This document shows positions 18,357 to 30,527 of a stretch of 64,000 nucleotides of DNA, piece by piece. The stretch spans positions 62,001 to 126,000 of the forward strand of contig JAKMXF010000033.1 in assembly GCA_024704765.1 (NCBI GenBank), read 5' to 3'. The notes below the pieces were generated by a model. That model did no database searches. It had not been told where the DNA came from and saw only the letters and a list, made by a program, of their open reading frames with translations. This DNA comes from Oopsacas minuta (lineage: Eukaryota > Porifera > Hexactinellida > Lyssacinosida > Leucopsacidae). The number at the start of each line of letters is the position of its first letter. Position 1 is the first letter of the stretch. The translations under genes and the position numbers were made by a program.

Positions 18357-19718
18357 TCCTAGCTTAAAATAGATAATGTTATAACCTGGATACGAAATGG
18401 AGTATTGGTATGTGGAATTGTACAGTGATAAGGTGATAATTAAGATGTATAACTTCTATCTAAAAGGCAAACAAACTTCATCGATTCATTTCCCCTTATT
18501 TTACCTCTCAAAAGTAGACCCCCTGAATAGTTTCATAGATAATATAATTAATAATAAAGAATATGTCACATATGAAAAGAGGACAGGAAGTGAAACTGAA
18601 AGTGAAAGTAGTAATATACAGATTAACTCTGTGAGTAGATATGATAGTCCTTAAGGACCGCAGAGAGGACCAAGATAATTAGTGAACTGTGTGAACTGTC
18701 ACTTCAACAACCTTGACATCTGATTGGGCTAGAATAGCGCAGATTGTGTCTGTATAATTCTCGATAAAGCAACAACTGATACTGAAAGGTGTTAAAAATA
18801 TGATAATACGATCATTCATATATACATATTTGTAATCAAGAGGTTGTTAGGATTGTTATAAGAGACCTTGTTCTAGTACCGGTACTGAAGGCGACAGGGG
18901 TCCAATTTATAGTTCCGTAAGGGAGAGTAATACATGAGCACACCCATTATGGAACCAATTATTCACATAACACCTTTATAATATACATAATCACTAATGG
19001 AATTTGTTAAAACAAGCAAATCTATTTATTTTTGCCACAAAATTCCATTAATCCGGTTTTATTGCTAGGCAGGATATCTGATAGAACATATATATGAATA
19101 TACAGGAACTATCACATATAGTAACTAAACAATAAAACCGGATTAATGGAATTTTGTGGCAAAAATAAATATATTTGCTTGTTTTAACAAATTCCATTAG
19201 TGATTATGTATATTATAAAGGTGTTATGTGAATAATTGGTTCCATGATGGGTGTGCTCATGTATTACTCTCCTTTATGGAACTATAAATTGGCCCCCTGT
19301 CGCCCTGTCGCCCTGTCCCCCTCAGTACCGGTACTAGAACAAGGTCTCTTATAACAATCCTAACAACCTCTTGATTACAAATATGTATATGTGAATAACC
19401 GTATTATCATATTTTAACACCTTTCAATATCAGTTATTTGATTGGTTCCCAATAAAATAGTTCCTCTGCCAAGTAAAAATGATACAAAATAGGTGTCATA
19501 ATCTGGAACTATAGATGAGAAGTCTAAATCATTAATTCAGTACTTTGAATATTAACAATATAGCTACTAAACAAACTCAAAGATATGTGGTTGTCTAATA
19601 ACAAATTCCATCAATGAATCCCTTATGTCAATTCTAGCACTCTGTTGTCCTCTTCCCCATGATAATTCCATCAGCACAAACAACAACAACAATAATAATA
19701 CAAATATATTCAAAGCAA
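18357..19718. other. Intergenic region dominated by a long palindrome
   Basis: The space between RCAN and the VWA/Cache gene holds the inverted repeat 18771-19440 (see that entry). An 85-codon plus-strand frame at 18397-18654 lies just upstream of RCAN, but nothing supports it as a gene. Confidence 0.7.
18771..19440. repeat. Long inverted repeat (palindrome), ~300-bp arms, 65-bp loop
   Basis: The left arm (about 18771-19064) and right arm (about 19130-19440) are close reverse complements. The loop side closes with CCGGTTTTATTG / CAATAAAACCGG and the outer ends with AACTGATACTGAAAGGTG / CACCTTTCAATATCAGTT. The right arm has a small tandem expansion (CGCCCTGT units near 19300), which makes it some 20 bp longer. 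There is no coding content. It is consistent with a foldback/MITE-type element or an inverted duplication. Confidence 0.93.
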
Positions 19719-22700
19719 TCAATTTGATATACAAAGCAGCAGTAGAGAAATTAGTCCAATCAGAATTGAGGTAGCTGTAATAGGCTCACCTCCAGAGGTG
19801 GGGTCACACTGAGGAGTATGAATAGGAGTGGAACAGCTGTAACTTGTTGTTATTTGTATTTGACTGAATAGTGCAGGACATTGTGTACCCCCAGTCAGGT
19901 TTAAGGTTGGTCCAGATTGTGCTAATAGGTCTAACGGACATTCCATTGAGTTAGTCCAGTTGTTAAGCACGAGTAGGAATGCATTTGTCCCAGAAATAGC
20001 TGATACATAATAGTCTCCATATCTGCAATTATTGATTGAAGATATTGTACCTATACAAAGCTGTTAAAATAGGGTATATCTTGCCCTCCTTTAGGGGGAG
20101 GGGGATCCCCAGGGGGCAAATAAGTAGGGCAAAACTCACCATAAATTGTACCATTATGACTATCCAATAGAGTAGAGTTAATATAAAAATTCCTAACAGT
20201 CTGTAGACAGCTATATTCATTCTGGTATGGAGCAAACAGTCCGTTATCATTAAGCAAAGTTAGATTATCCTCTGTAGCAGGTAGGAAATAGCTAGAATAC
20301 AAACAGCTACTCTGAAAATCAAAGCTATACTCTTCTACCAGTAGGCCCTTACTGTCTACTAAATCTCTAACTACCTCCGGTTGCATCCTACCTGGAGAAT
20401 AGGATTATATTTATTTGGTTGTTTGTTTATTTGTTTACACAACAAACCTAGAGAAATTCTCTCGTAAGCATTGGTGTCAGCTGGATCTGCGTCTAGAATC
20501 TCATTGGCTAGAATCAAGAAGGTCTGAGAGTCGAAAATGTATAAATAGCAGTTATTAACTTTGGAACAATTGAAAGTATTCAAAGAATTCAAATAAGAAT
20601 AGAAAGTATTAGAGAATTCAGTGTATGTGTAGTCGAATGCTGTTACTCCTGCTATACGGTCCGAGCTACATACCTATGTAAACAAAAATATAAACGACAA
20701 CAAACCGGATCCTCCAGGGGATATTTGTCACCCTGCAGAATTGCGCTAAGTTGTCCTAGTATCATAACAACATACTTGCAAATCTGGTATGCATGATCGA
20801 CTAATACATTCTTCATTAGTGCTACAATAGCAACCAGCTTCTGTACAATTGGTTATGTTGAGAGGTGAGGGAGGTCCTGTGAATATTGCTCTAGACAATG
20901 TTACTGTCTTACCTAATAACAAACAAATAAATAAGGAGATTTGATAGTTTCAGTTCCAATGAGTACGGGCTTCTACCCACTGGATAAAGGTGTAAATTGT
21001 CCACTTAATTAAACACACCTGCTCCTCCGGCATCTAAGTATACATATGAGATAGCTAGCATATTCTTCTGAGCAATAGCTCTTCTATACCAAGGTCTAAC
21101 GGTTGGATCATAATCTGTACCAATTTCAACACCCGGGAGAATCCTGAGGACACCATTTTCAAGACCGATATACCTCCATATGATACCACTAGCATTGGTT
21201 TCCTGCCACTTGCCACCTAGCAGAGAGGTGAGAAGAATCGATGAGAGTAGTCTGTCTCTGAAAAATTCAGTTTCAGTTTTACAACCCTCCAATAAATCAG
21301 TGATTGTTTTATTCAAAAAGTTAGAGAAATAATTGTATACAGTTAGCGGACCAGGGATATTATTAATTCTGAAATCACTTGGATTACAGACGGAAATCGG
21401 AGCTAATACGATTAGAGATTGATTAGTAGCAATATTGAAAGGTGTTGATGAAGTAGCACAGAAGTTAGGTGGCTCAAGACCAAATGTATCCAAAGTCTCC
21501 TGACTGTACTCTGAGAAAATGTTGTAAAAAGGTTGAGTATAATTCTCATCAATTGGAAGAGAAGAGAGGACGAATTGGTCCAAAAACGAATCCTCCAAAT
21601 TGAGCCCAAGGATAAAACTTGTCTCCTGTATTGGTGCATAGAAGTAATTAGAATTCCCAATCTTCCATTCGACACCATCTTGATGGTCACCCCTTAATGT
21701 GACACGCGGCACATTTAACACCTTAAAATCACCGGTTTTATTCCTACTTAGCAAAATAATCTCTTCTACATCAAGGATACTGGGATTATCTGAACAGAGA
21801 GAAATATTAGAATTTCTGGGACAGGACTCCAGAGAGGAGAGAGGAGGGTAGATTGGATTGGGGATGAGGCGAGCTATTGGATCAATACGTGGGTGAAATA
21901 ATGCCTACAAATAAACAAATAATAAACAAATAATATCATCCCATAGGTACACATACACATACCTCTCCAAATCTGTTTATTATAAACGCATAACTATTAT
22001 CACTTCTACCCTTAGATAACACCACCTGAACAGCTGATAGGGAATAATCAACACCTATTACACCTATAAGCCTATTTACCCCACCACACTGACTATACAC
22101 TGACTTAACGGCTGTTAGAATCAGCTGACCATCTCTTCCACCATATGGATTGAGTAGGACTATCTGGGTCGTATTCTGGTTAGTGTATGTGAAGTATTGA
22201 GATAACTGAGAGTATATTGACAGATTATTTGTTATTTTAAGACCGAAGCCTCCGTGACTACAGGATATGTTGTAAGGAAGAGTTGTTGCTATAAATAGAA
22301 TAAATTATCGTTAATTAAGAGATTACTAAATACCTCGAATAATAGCCGGGGTGATTATTCATTTTTAGCACCTTGGAAGGGGAACATAATATTAATCACA
22401 TACTACATACCATGATTTCTGTGACGTGTTATGTCCCAGTTTCCATGGTTATCTCGTGGTATTTGGCTACACACCTCAGTGAGGGAGGAGATCATTAAAG
22501 GGGGCTACTATTCTGTAATTCAACAAACCTGTTTCTGATAGAGCAAATCCTATAATCTTGATTTCATTCCTACCAAATGTTTGTGTGTAATCAGTTTCAA
22601 GTCTGTTTACGTGTTCATACACCTAACAATCATTAAGTGTAATTAAGGCGGGTAATTGCGGGCTAAAGAACTCTAGACGCGGGTTATTTCCCTGAGATAA

Positions 22701-25700
22701 CAGGAAAATTTACAAATATACGTATGCAAACACACCTGATTGAAATCATACACACAATGAGGTCCCGGAACAAACAGGACGCCTTCCTCTGTCCCAAAAT
22801 AAGTAGGAGGTCTACACAAGACAGGATCAGACTCCTCCCCATCTGTTAGGAATAGAATCAGTGGTTCACATTCTCTACTCCTATTCCATAGCAACTTGAA
22901 TGCTAATGTAAATGCGTCTCTGTGATCACTGCCTATAATTTACTTAATTAACAAATTCCAAATGAAATAATATCCTATGAAAGTATGAAAGTATGAAAAT
23001 ATGAAAATATGATAACTCTCAAATCTGATGGGTCAGATGACCAAAGCGGACAATTTCTGATCAATCAATTGCAATCTCGGGTCTTATAAACACGAGGTAA
23101 TATCACAATATTGTGTTTCCATATATTAAGCCTATCATTGCGTGTTATGTATAATTACAGAAATTATGAAACAAAAGTCTCAGACACAATCGAGATGAGT
23201 TTTGAGGAAATTATAGCTATGAATTCTATCAGTCAATCACTGACTGATATGGAAGGTCTTGATAATCTAAAAATAGGTTTTGATAACTGTGAAAAGAAAC
23301 AGACAGGTAAATGCCCAGATCGTATAGTATCAATCTATACAGATGATTGGGTCTATGTTCCCAATGAGGATATGGAATATGATCTCCCAGATAGTCCCGT
23401 TAAAAAACAAAGATCAAATTGCTCGTCTCTAGATAAGACATTATCGTATGTATTCGCTGTACAATCGAGAGATTATTTAAACCGGAGATTAGAGAATAGT
23501 CTCTTTCCAATCGGGCATGGAAAAAATGAACTGGCAAGACCGCACGGGCTAGTATACGATAAAGAGACAGAGAGAGTCTTCATTGCAGATTCTGGTAACA
23601 ATAGAATACAGATATACCCACCATTTAATACGAGTGCACTGAAAGAGCGTACGAGAACACTTTCACAGATTTTCATACCAGATCCAAAGATGGATAAGCC
23701 ATGGGGAATATGTCTATCAAAAGAGTACATATTTGTCACTCAATATTACGGACATTGTGTTGATGTATACACGTACCAGAAAAATTTTATTACAAGGTTC
23801 GGGTCAAAAGGATTCGGGAAAGGTAAATTCAGTTGTCCTACAGGCATATGCGCTATCCGCGATCGAATATATATCTGTGATTCAAACAATAATTGTGTAC
23901 AGATTTTTACAAGAGAAAACAAAGAGTATAAATTCGTCAAATCATTCGGAATTCATCACCTAACAAACCCTCTGGATATAAAGACATACAACACAGATAT
24001 ATTCGTATTAGATTCTTCAAAGAGATGTTTACATAAGTTCGATTATAACCACAAACACCTGAAGAATTTGATAACAAACGGTGCGAAGTGTGAAGTTGAT
24101 AATCCAAAGTTTTTCGATATAGACGAGGATGGTAATTTTCTGATATCTGATTGGTTAAACCACTCAGTGAAGGTGTTTAATTGCGATGGGGTAAGAACAG
24201 GTGTTATAGGCTTATCATTGTTAATGTGTCCTAAAGGAATAACAGCTGGAAAGTTTGGAGAGGTGTTTATTGTTGACGAGAAAGGAGAACAGTTGAAGTT
24301 ATTTTGAAATATTAATATCCTTTTAATGAATTAAATTCCTTCAATATTATTAGTACACGAATATAACAGTTGTACCCACCACCTGCGGTCGATGGATCCC
24401 TTGGTGATCCAGGTACGGCAGGAGGGTCCAAAGGATCTCCGAATTCGCATGGGAGTGTCCTAAGGAATGTGTTAAATGGGTCCAAGTATGAATAGGTTTG
24501 GGAACCGCTGAATAATACAAATAACAAACAAACAAACAAACAAACAAACAATAAATTTCGAATACTTTCAAATAATAATTCAATAATAATATTGCAAAAC
24601 AGGGTATTCCTTCTCATCTACACACAGGATGCCTCCTTCATGTGATAAAGCTATACCTCTCGGGCTTTTCAACAATCCCAATCCATCTCCAATCCTACCA
24701 ACAAATGCCAAAGCATCTCCATTAGGTTTAAACACAGCTATGACGCTATGTCCATTGTCACTGACTAGAATATTTCCCTCTTCATCTAGAGTGAAGAATA
24801 AAGGAGAATCGACATCTTTTCCAGGGCCAGTAGTCAGGAATTTCCTCAAAAACGAACCATCTTTAGTCCACACTTGTAGACAAGGGGACATAGAATCTAG
24901 TATGTATATTTGAGACCGTTTAGCGTAAATATCCCTAGGCCATGACAACAATCCGTTTCCTCCAATTTCCATCAAATAATGGTATTTCTTAAATTCATAG
25001 TAAAAGACTTGTATGCGACAATTCCCATTATCACAAACAAACACTGTATTACTCGAATCAACGCTTATGCCCTGTGGATAACTCAGCTCTCCTTGACCGC
25101 TACCTTCCTTCCCTATTTGTGTCAAGAACTTTCCTTCTAGGTTGTACACATTGATACAATGACTTCTATTCTGTGTAACATATACACGTAACCCTTCTAT
25201 ATCTATACCCCAAGGGCCGTCAATCTTTTTATGAAGTGAAATGCGACTGTCGCTAATCATAAAAGCAGGTTGTAAATTCTCGAAAAATACTTGAATGCGA
25301 TTATTATCATAATCACACACATAGACACGATGGTGATAAGTATCAACTGCTATACCGTAGGCATTAGAAATTTGACCGAATTTGACACCTTTTTGTGACG
25401 CATATCCTATAACTTCCATGTCCTTATAGCTAAAATAAGTCTTAGAAACAGACCTCTTAATTGTGTTAGCTTTCTGTCTAAGAGTATCAAATGAGTTATA
25501 CTTCTTTTCTAGAGTATGTTTCTTCTCTTGCACTATTGTAGCAGGGCTACCGTCATTTGTACGTCGTCTAGAAGACTGTAGAAGATTGCCTTGACAAGCT
25601 GCAGTGATTGCTACTTTCTGGTAACATAACGCGTCGTCAAGGTTTGTAGAGGAATGTTCGCTGAGTTCAAAGTTTGAGGATTTTTCTTCCCCAAGTGCTA

Positions 25701-27295
25701 CAGAAGTTCTAGAACGAGTTTTCCTATTCCTTTTACTTTCACTCTGTGGAGAATTATTGCCAGAGTCTTCAACTTTAATCGTAGCAAATCCAACAATAAT
25801 TTCCTCAATATTTGGCAAAAAGTCAACTTTCACATTTTTAGTTTTAAGCGAAGCAGTTAATCTACACATTTGTTGATCAACTGCTGATTTTATCAACCCT
25901 GTATCGCAAGTGCTTATACAGCAGGTGTTAGACCTCATCTCCTCGAGGGCTGAAATATCCTTCATGATACGATTACAGTTCTCATAATAAGCTCCTTCGA
26001 TTTGATCCAGTGCCTCAATCAACTCGAGTTCCCTACCATCGAGGATAGAATGTAGATTCTGAACGGTCTGCTTTAACTTGAGCTTTGCATTGTGAATTTG
26101 CACTGAGAATCCAGCAAAAGTATCATCGCACTTATCCATTACAATAATATCTTTTATTATTATTAGTTGTGTCTGTGATTAAATAGGATAAATCTGAGAG
26201 AAATTACTACTACGAACCTTATGTAATACAACCCGCCAGCAGGTGGTATATGAGGTAATATGTATTGGCTACAATAAGTTGTTTATGAGTGATTTTAACT
26301 CATAGTTCTAGTTAGATTACTCTATCGCTGTTATCTCTCTAGTTTTTACTCCCACATTTTGGCCGGGATGTCCCGCATTTTTGGGGGCATCTCACCCAGA
26401 AATAATTATTAATGTAATCTATAATTGTACATAAGAAGAGACCAAATTCTCCGTAAGTTAAAGTTGAGTATATTAATTGAATATTCGTACTAAAGTGTAT
26501 GTAATTCGCATATAGAAATTCTTCCTATTATGTCGAAGAGATAGTTATGAATAGTATTGCAATCTCACAAACAATAAACACTTTAATTATACTCAAATGT
26601 TGTTTACTCACAACATATTAGTGTATTACCATAACCTGAAATATATAACTGATATATATATATACATTCCATTGTTATTAATCATGCAAATGTCATATCA
26701 ATATTCATATAGAGGGTTTAGCAGGCATCTACACAGTGGGAGATGTTGCCCACTCAAATTTGAGGCTCAGACAGACAGACCGGAAGTGATATGGAAAAAT
26801 AGGCGCTATAATCCGAATGATCTACGTGTTGACACCCCTGTAGTGTCCTCTCCCCCTAAAACTGTACCCCCAGGGATTGATAAGGTCTTGGAGACCTGGG
26901 TTAAGTCTAGAGCACCGTCGGTACGTGACGTATGCAGAGGTGAAAAGGAGACCAATTCGTTCTTATCTCAACCAGCCACACGGTAAGAATAGAGACAAAC
27001 AAACAAACAAACACACAAGTTTATATTTCTTCATTTTAGTGACGAAAATTGGTCCAGTCTCCGAGAGATGACGCCTTCAAGAGGTCGCCCATTCAGACAC
27101 CGTCCCCCTTCATGGGGTGTATCAGCTGACGTACCCCCTGAAATGGTGCCAGAAAACTATGAACGTTACCCCAGGGTGCTAAGTGCAATGACTCGTCATA
27201 GAGTAGACCAGCAGTATTCCTACCACAACATGCAACACATAGGATTAAGACCTGTTAAACTAGCTCTATCAGGTGTTAGAGGTGGTCCTTTCTGA

Positions 27296-27328
<33 letters not shown>

Positions 27329-29293
27329 TACGCATGTTTATTATATATTATACGCTATATTTATTGATATACATATAAACAAACCTCCGATTGGTTGTTC
27401 CTCTTTCAGTAGACCAATTAGATGTCTTTTAATACCGCTAGTAGCTGGTATAAGACCATCTTCACTACATGTACTTAACACCCTAGCGTCTATGTAAGTA
27501 GGTGTTGAGCTGTCCTGATTAAGATACACAGAACTTGCACTACATATAATGTTAATAAAATCCTCCTGTGTTAATGTCTGTAGAATAATCTCAATGGTCG
27601 ATAGGGCTAATTGCCATCTGTCATTCTCTAGCATAGAGCTACTGCAGTCTGAAAAGTATAAATAGAAGTGAAAATGGGTACCATTGGGACCTTGGTCATG
27701 GCCAATTGGGTTAATAAAAAGGACCACTTGAGTCTTCCACAGGATTTGTGAGAAGATAGGGTGATTGATGTAATCGAATTATGCAATTTGTTGTTTAGAA
27801 ACTATACTTACCAACAACAATAACAATATCTTTAGGCCTAGAGGTAGCTACATGATACCAAGATTGTAATCTTGGGTCAAATTCCTTAGGAAAACCAATA
27901 AAATCTCTCTCCCACTCTCTGGCAGGGAATTCCCTTAGAAATCCGTGAACAGAAGCAAAGTATTGTGTAGAAATATATTGGCTAGATTTCTGTATGTTAA
28001 TAAAGGTATTTGTGAGGTTTGATGTTACAGCTATAGCATTTATTAACGATCCTCTATCGACACTTTCTGATATCTTAACAGAAGTTTTATTGGAGTTTTC
28101 TGGGAAAGTTGTCGTGTCTGAATCATAGAATAATCCAGCTTGTCTCAGACTATCTACAAACAATCAAAACCCTCAAATCTGATAGGTGGACACATTAGTC
28201 ACCTATCTCAGAGAGTTGTGGAGATATCTCGCCTAATTAATAAATACGAATTTACCTAAAGTTGTATACTGACTGTACTGATTGGATTCACACTGAGCAT
28301 TAAACAGCTGTTCAGTGGTACCAGCTAGGGTGTTAACAGCTTGTACAACCTCCTGGTATATGAGAGACAATTCTCCAGACATTTCATCTCTCAATAGAGA
28401 CCCATTAACATAAAGGTGTGAATAATTAGCAGAGTTAAAAGTGGTTTGTAATGAATCTACTCTAAGGATATCTCTAGTCACTGATTGGGTGAAACTACCC
28501 AGAGAATCTGCCCAATCATTTACATCTGTAGCTAACAGCTGAGATTCTGTGTAACTCAAAGCCTATTAGATAATAATCATATTCAGTGTGAACAAACAAA
28601 CAAATAACTCACCGAAATAAACAAAAATATACCGAAAATATATTGCCATCTGAAATTAGAAAACAAAACAGATATAAACAAACAAATAAACAAACACCCT
28701 ATTTGTTTACATATACGATAACCAGTGTTAAAACAGCTGTTTGTATCAGAAATATCAACAATAGTATAACCTCTTGATAAACAGAAATGAGTGCTGTTAT
28801 TAAACTGTTGTTTCAAAGTATTTCCTTTCCAAATAGCAGTTGAACAAGTTGAAAATATTCTGTTACAAAAGTCTCTAAACAAAATAAGTAGATTAATTAG
28901 ACAGGGGGCAGATCTCTATGTCCCCTGGGGTCACGGAGTAACTTACTGACAAATAGCTAGCCGTCCAGGTTGATAGAAATTGGTTTGGTTTGGGCTACAA
29001 ACATAGCAAACTAACAAGTTTAACAAATCTAAACATTCAACACTTGATTCTGTAAACAAATTATAAGCTGTCTCCCCAACGACCAGTTCAGCTTCAAGGA
29101 ATGTACAACAAGCTTGTGGAGCATACCAGTAACAATTGGAACTAGAAGTAAGTAGGGGTGTCGATTGATCCAGCGGTCTGTTATTGAAATAGGGACAGTA
29201 TTGTGGTATTGATTTTGAAGTGTTAGGACATTGTGATGAGGAGAGAGAAGATTGAAGTAACAACAATATAAACACTAATAAATCTCTATACAT
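19719..29293 (-). CDS. VWA + Cache extracellular protein (alpha2delta/CACHD1-like)
   Basis: The architecture is that of calcium-channel alpha2delta subunits and CACHD1. A signal peptide (MYRDLLVFILLLLQSSLSSS) starts at 29293. A Cys-rich N-terminal region follows, then a VWA domain with a MIDAS start (DCSSS near 27650) and ILFLTDGEE near 22840. Cache modules come next, with the signature DPTVRPWYRRAIAQ near 21080; an N-terminal relative, FDPRLQSWYHVA, lies near 27880. The C-terminus (ATSILIGLISLLLLCISN) is a terminal hydrophobic tail suited to GPI anchoring. Exons are many and short. One 4.45-kb intron (22933-27384) splits the VWA domain. The junction is in phase: ...QPIG joins GSDHRDAFTLAFKLLW. 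That intron contains three other genes. Confidence 0.82.
22337..22481 (-). repeat. Dispersed ~170-bp repeat, copy B (inverted, internally deleted)
   Basis: The reverse complement matches 6009-6180, sharing GTAGCCAAATACCACGAG, ACTGGGACATAACACGTCAC and AATGAATAATCACCCC. About 28 bp of the centre are missing. It is intronic in the VWA/Cache gene. Confidence 0.75.
23147..24307 (+). CDS. NHL-repeat beta-propeller protein, intronless, nested
   Basis: The first ATG of the frame is at 23147; MSFEEI at 23192 is an alternative. It runs without introns to the TGA at 24305. The C-terminal 270 residues are NHL/TRIM-type propeller repeats: ARPHGLVYDKETERVFIADS, NNRIQIY, CPTGICAIRDRIYICDSNNN, CVQIF, NPLDIKTYNTDIFVLDSS. 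The first 100 residues have no RING, B-box or filamin domain. It lies inside the VWA-splitting intron of the minus-strand VWA/Cache gene, antisense to its host and tail-to-tail with the next NHL gene. Role unknown; NHL propellers bind RNA or protein. Confidence 0.82.
   Translation: MYNYRNYETKVSDTIEMSFEEIIAMNSISQSLTDMEGLDNLKIGFDNCEKKQTGKCPDRIVSIYTDDWVYVPNEDMEYDLPDSPVKKQRSNCSSLDKTLSYVFAVQSRDYLNRRLENSLFPIGHGKNELARPHGLVYDKETERVFIADSGNNRIQIYPPFNTSALKERTRTLSQIFIPDPKMDKPWGICLSKEYIFVTQYYGHCVDVYTYQKNFITRFGSKGFGKGKFSCPTGICAIRDRIYICDSNNNCVQIFTRENKEYKFVKSFGIHHLTNPLDIKTYNTDIFVLDSSKRCLHKFDYNHKHLKNLITNGAKCEVDNPKFFDIDEDGNFLISDWLNHSVKVFNCDGVRTGVIGLSLLMCPKGITAGKFGEVFIVDEKGEQLKLF
24580..26139 (-). CDS. Coiled-coil + NHL-repeat protein, intronless, nested
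   Basis: A 519-aa single-exon frame has its ATG at 26137-26139. Residues about 10-80 are helical and coiled-coil-like, as in the BBC region of TRIM proteins. A Ser/Lys-rich linker follows (KRNRKTRSRTSVALG), then about six NHL repeats from residue 240 (GIAVDTYHHRVYVCDYDNNR, SYPQGISVDSSNTVFVCDNG, SPRGIALSHEGGILCVDEKE). There is no RING or B-box zinc-binding Cys/His pattern, so this is a TRIM-NHL-like protein without ubiquitin-ligase parts. It lies in the same host intron as the gene at 23147-24307, here on the host strand. Confidence 0.85.
   Translation of the reverse strand: MDKCDDTFAGFSVQIHNAKLKLKQTVQNLHSILDGRELELIEALDQIEGAYYENCNRIMKDISALEEMRSNTCCISTCDTGLIKSAVDQQMCRLTASLKTKNVKVDFLPNIEEIIVGFATIKVEDSGNNSPQSESKRNRKTRSRTSVALGEEKSSNFELSEHSSTNLDDALCYQKVAITAACQGNLLQSSRRRTNDGSPATIVQEKKHTLEKKYNSFDTLRQKANTIKRSVSKTYFSYKDMEVIGYASQKGVKFGQISNAYGIAVDTYHHRVYVCDYDNNRIQVFFENLQPAFMISDSRISLHKKIDGPWGIDIEGLRVYVTQNRSHCINVYNLEGKFLTQIGKEGSGQGELSYPQGISVDSSNTVFVCDNGNCRIQVFYYEFKKYHYLMEIGGNGLLSWPRDIYAKRSQIYILDSMSPCLQVWTKDGSFLRKFLTTGPGKDVDSPLFFTLDEEGNILVSDNGHSVIAVFKPNGDALAFVGRIGDGLGLLKSPRGIALSHEGGILCVDEKEYPVLQYYY
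26684..27294 (+). CDS. Unknown two-exon basic protein, nested
   Basis: The likely start is the ATG of MQMSYQYSYRGF near 26684. Exon 1 ends ...FLSQPATR at a GTAAGA donor (about 26983). Exon 2 starts after TTTTAG near 27039 (DENWSSLREMTPSRGRPF) and ends GVRGGPF at the TGA of 27292-27294; the phases fit. The roughly 185-aa product is rich in Arg, Pro and Tyr, has no signal peptide or membrane span, and has short motifs such as PPSWGVSADVPPEMVPENYE. It recalls small ciliary or sperm microtubule-associated proteins in composition, but I cannot assign a family. It lies in the VWA/Cache host intron, diverging from the NHL gene that starts at 26139. An (ATT)n tract directly follows the stop. Confidence 0.65.
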
Positions 29294-29490
29294 TCACACC
29301 TTATTGATAAATAAACATGTAAATATTGTCAATAGCGGAGGAGATAATTAGATAACATACAAACAAACAAACAAACAATTATGAAACTCCTATTACACAA
29401 ATCTAAACATTAATATATTAACCCATGATAACATACACCGTTTCCAATCCATATATGACTAAATCTATATATTCATACAGTAACACCTTG

Positions 29491-30527
29491 TCATACAACC
29501 ATGTCCTCATCATTGGTACCTTCAAAAATACTGGGTCCCGCTGGCTCCAGCTCGGACGCCTCATAATTATGGGAGACAGTTTTGATCCCCTCAGACTCAT
29601 TCTGTAACTTCTGCTTTTCTTTTGCTATTCTCTTCTTTTCTTGAATTTTTTTGAGACGAAAGAATTCCTCTCTCTCAGTTTCATCAAGCTCGGTTGTTAT
29701 ATAACGAATCGTATTCTCTATTCTTGGCAAGATGACATGCTCAATCGCATTAACACGTCTGTTCGTTACCTTTATGGCTTCATCTAGCACTATGAATGCT
29801 GTCTGTAGTGATGCAAGCTCAACTAATAGTTTAATAGCTTTGTAGTATACTTCCTTACATCGGTGTACCTAGATACATTTGTCACCTAATTACAGCTGAT
29901 ATCTGGATAGTATTCACACAGTTTCACTCAATTATCGCGGTTGCAATGGTTACGATCTTAACACCTAATATTATGACTAATTTGACGATAAAACAAACAT
30001 TCCATCTAGCCATACCTGTTGTCCTCCTCTAGATAGTCCAGTCAGCAGGTAGCTATCTCCTCCATCATAATAGCACTCAAATAAGGGTAGCTGTACTCCA
30101 GCTACGTTATCCTTCTTAGCTCTTACCTTCACTTTAGCCTTGTCTACATTCTCTAAAACCAGAGGAGTTATATCACCAGCTGAGAACCTAGCCTCTGCTA
30201 AACTGAATGAAGCTTCTTTCATTACCTAAGTAAACATAAACATATTTGTTTATTAACAAACTCTAATCCAGAGGTTCCAAGAACCCCTTAGAGCTACTCT
30301 GACAAACACAACAGTTGTAACAGCTGCTACAATCAACTCACCTCTCCCATTAATGTTTTATTTTCAATAATCTTAGCTAATATCTGTCTAAACCTGAGAG
30401 TGAGAGCATCAGATTTCTTCTTCAAGAGAGAATAACCTTTCTGCGCACCTTTCAATCTTAATTTCATTGAAGTAAGTGCCATACGTGATGGAAACACGTT
30501 AAGCCTGTCTTTACTAGCTCCAGACAT
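29491..30527 (-). CDS. ATP6V1D: V-type ATPase subunit D
   Basis: Subunit D forms part of the central rotor stalk of the V1 sector that drives proton pumping into endomembranes. Three exons: 30342-30527 ([19 protein letters not shown]), 30016-30225 ([18 protein letters not shown]) and 29491-29868 ([20 protein letters not shown], then [18 protein letters not shown]). The joins are in phase. The total is about 257 aa, close to the family's usual 247. The long N- and C-terminal helices and the conserved NAIEHVIxPR block are intact. It is preceded by NDUFS5 and followed by the VWA/Cache start, all on the same strand. Confidence 0.96.

Noticed and set aside
18397-18654. 85-codon plus-strand frame upstream of RCAN
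   Set aside because: No recognisable domain or splice context, and it lies in the probable RCAN promoter. Length is within chance for AT-rich DNA.
23111-23146. Start of the NHL gene at 23111
   Set aside because: The codon there is TTG. The first in-frame ATG is at 23147.
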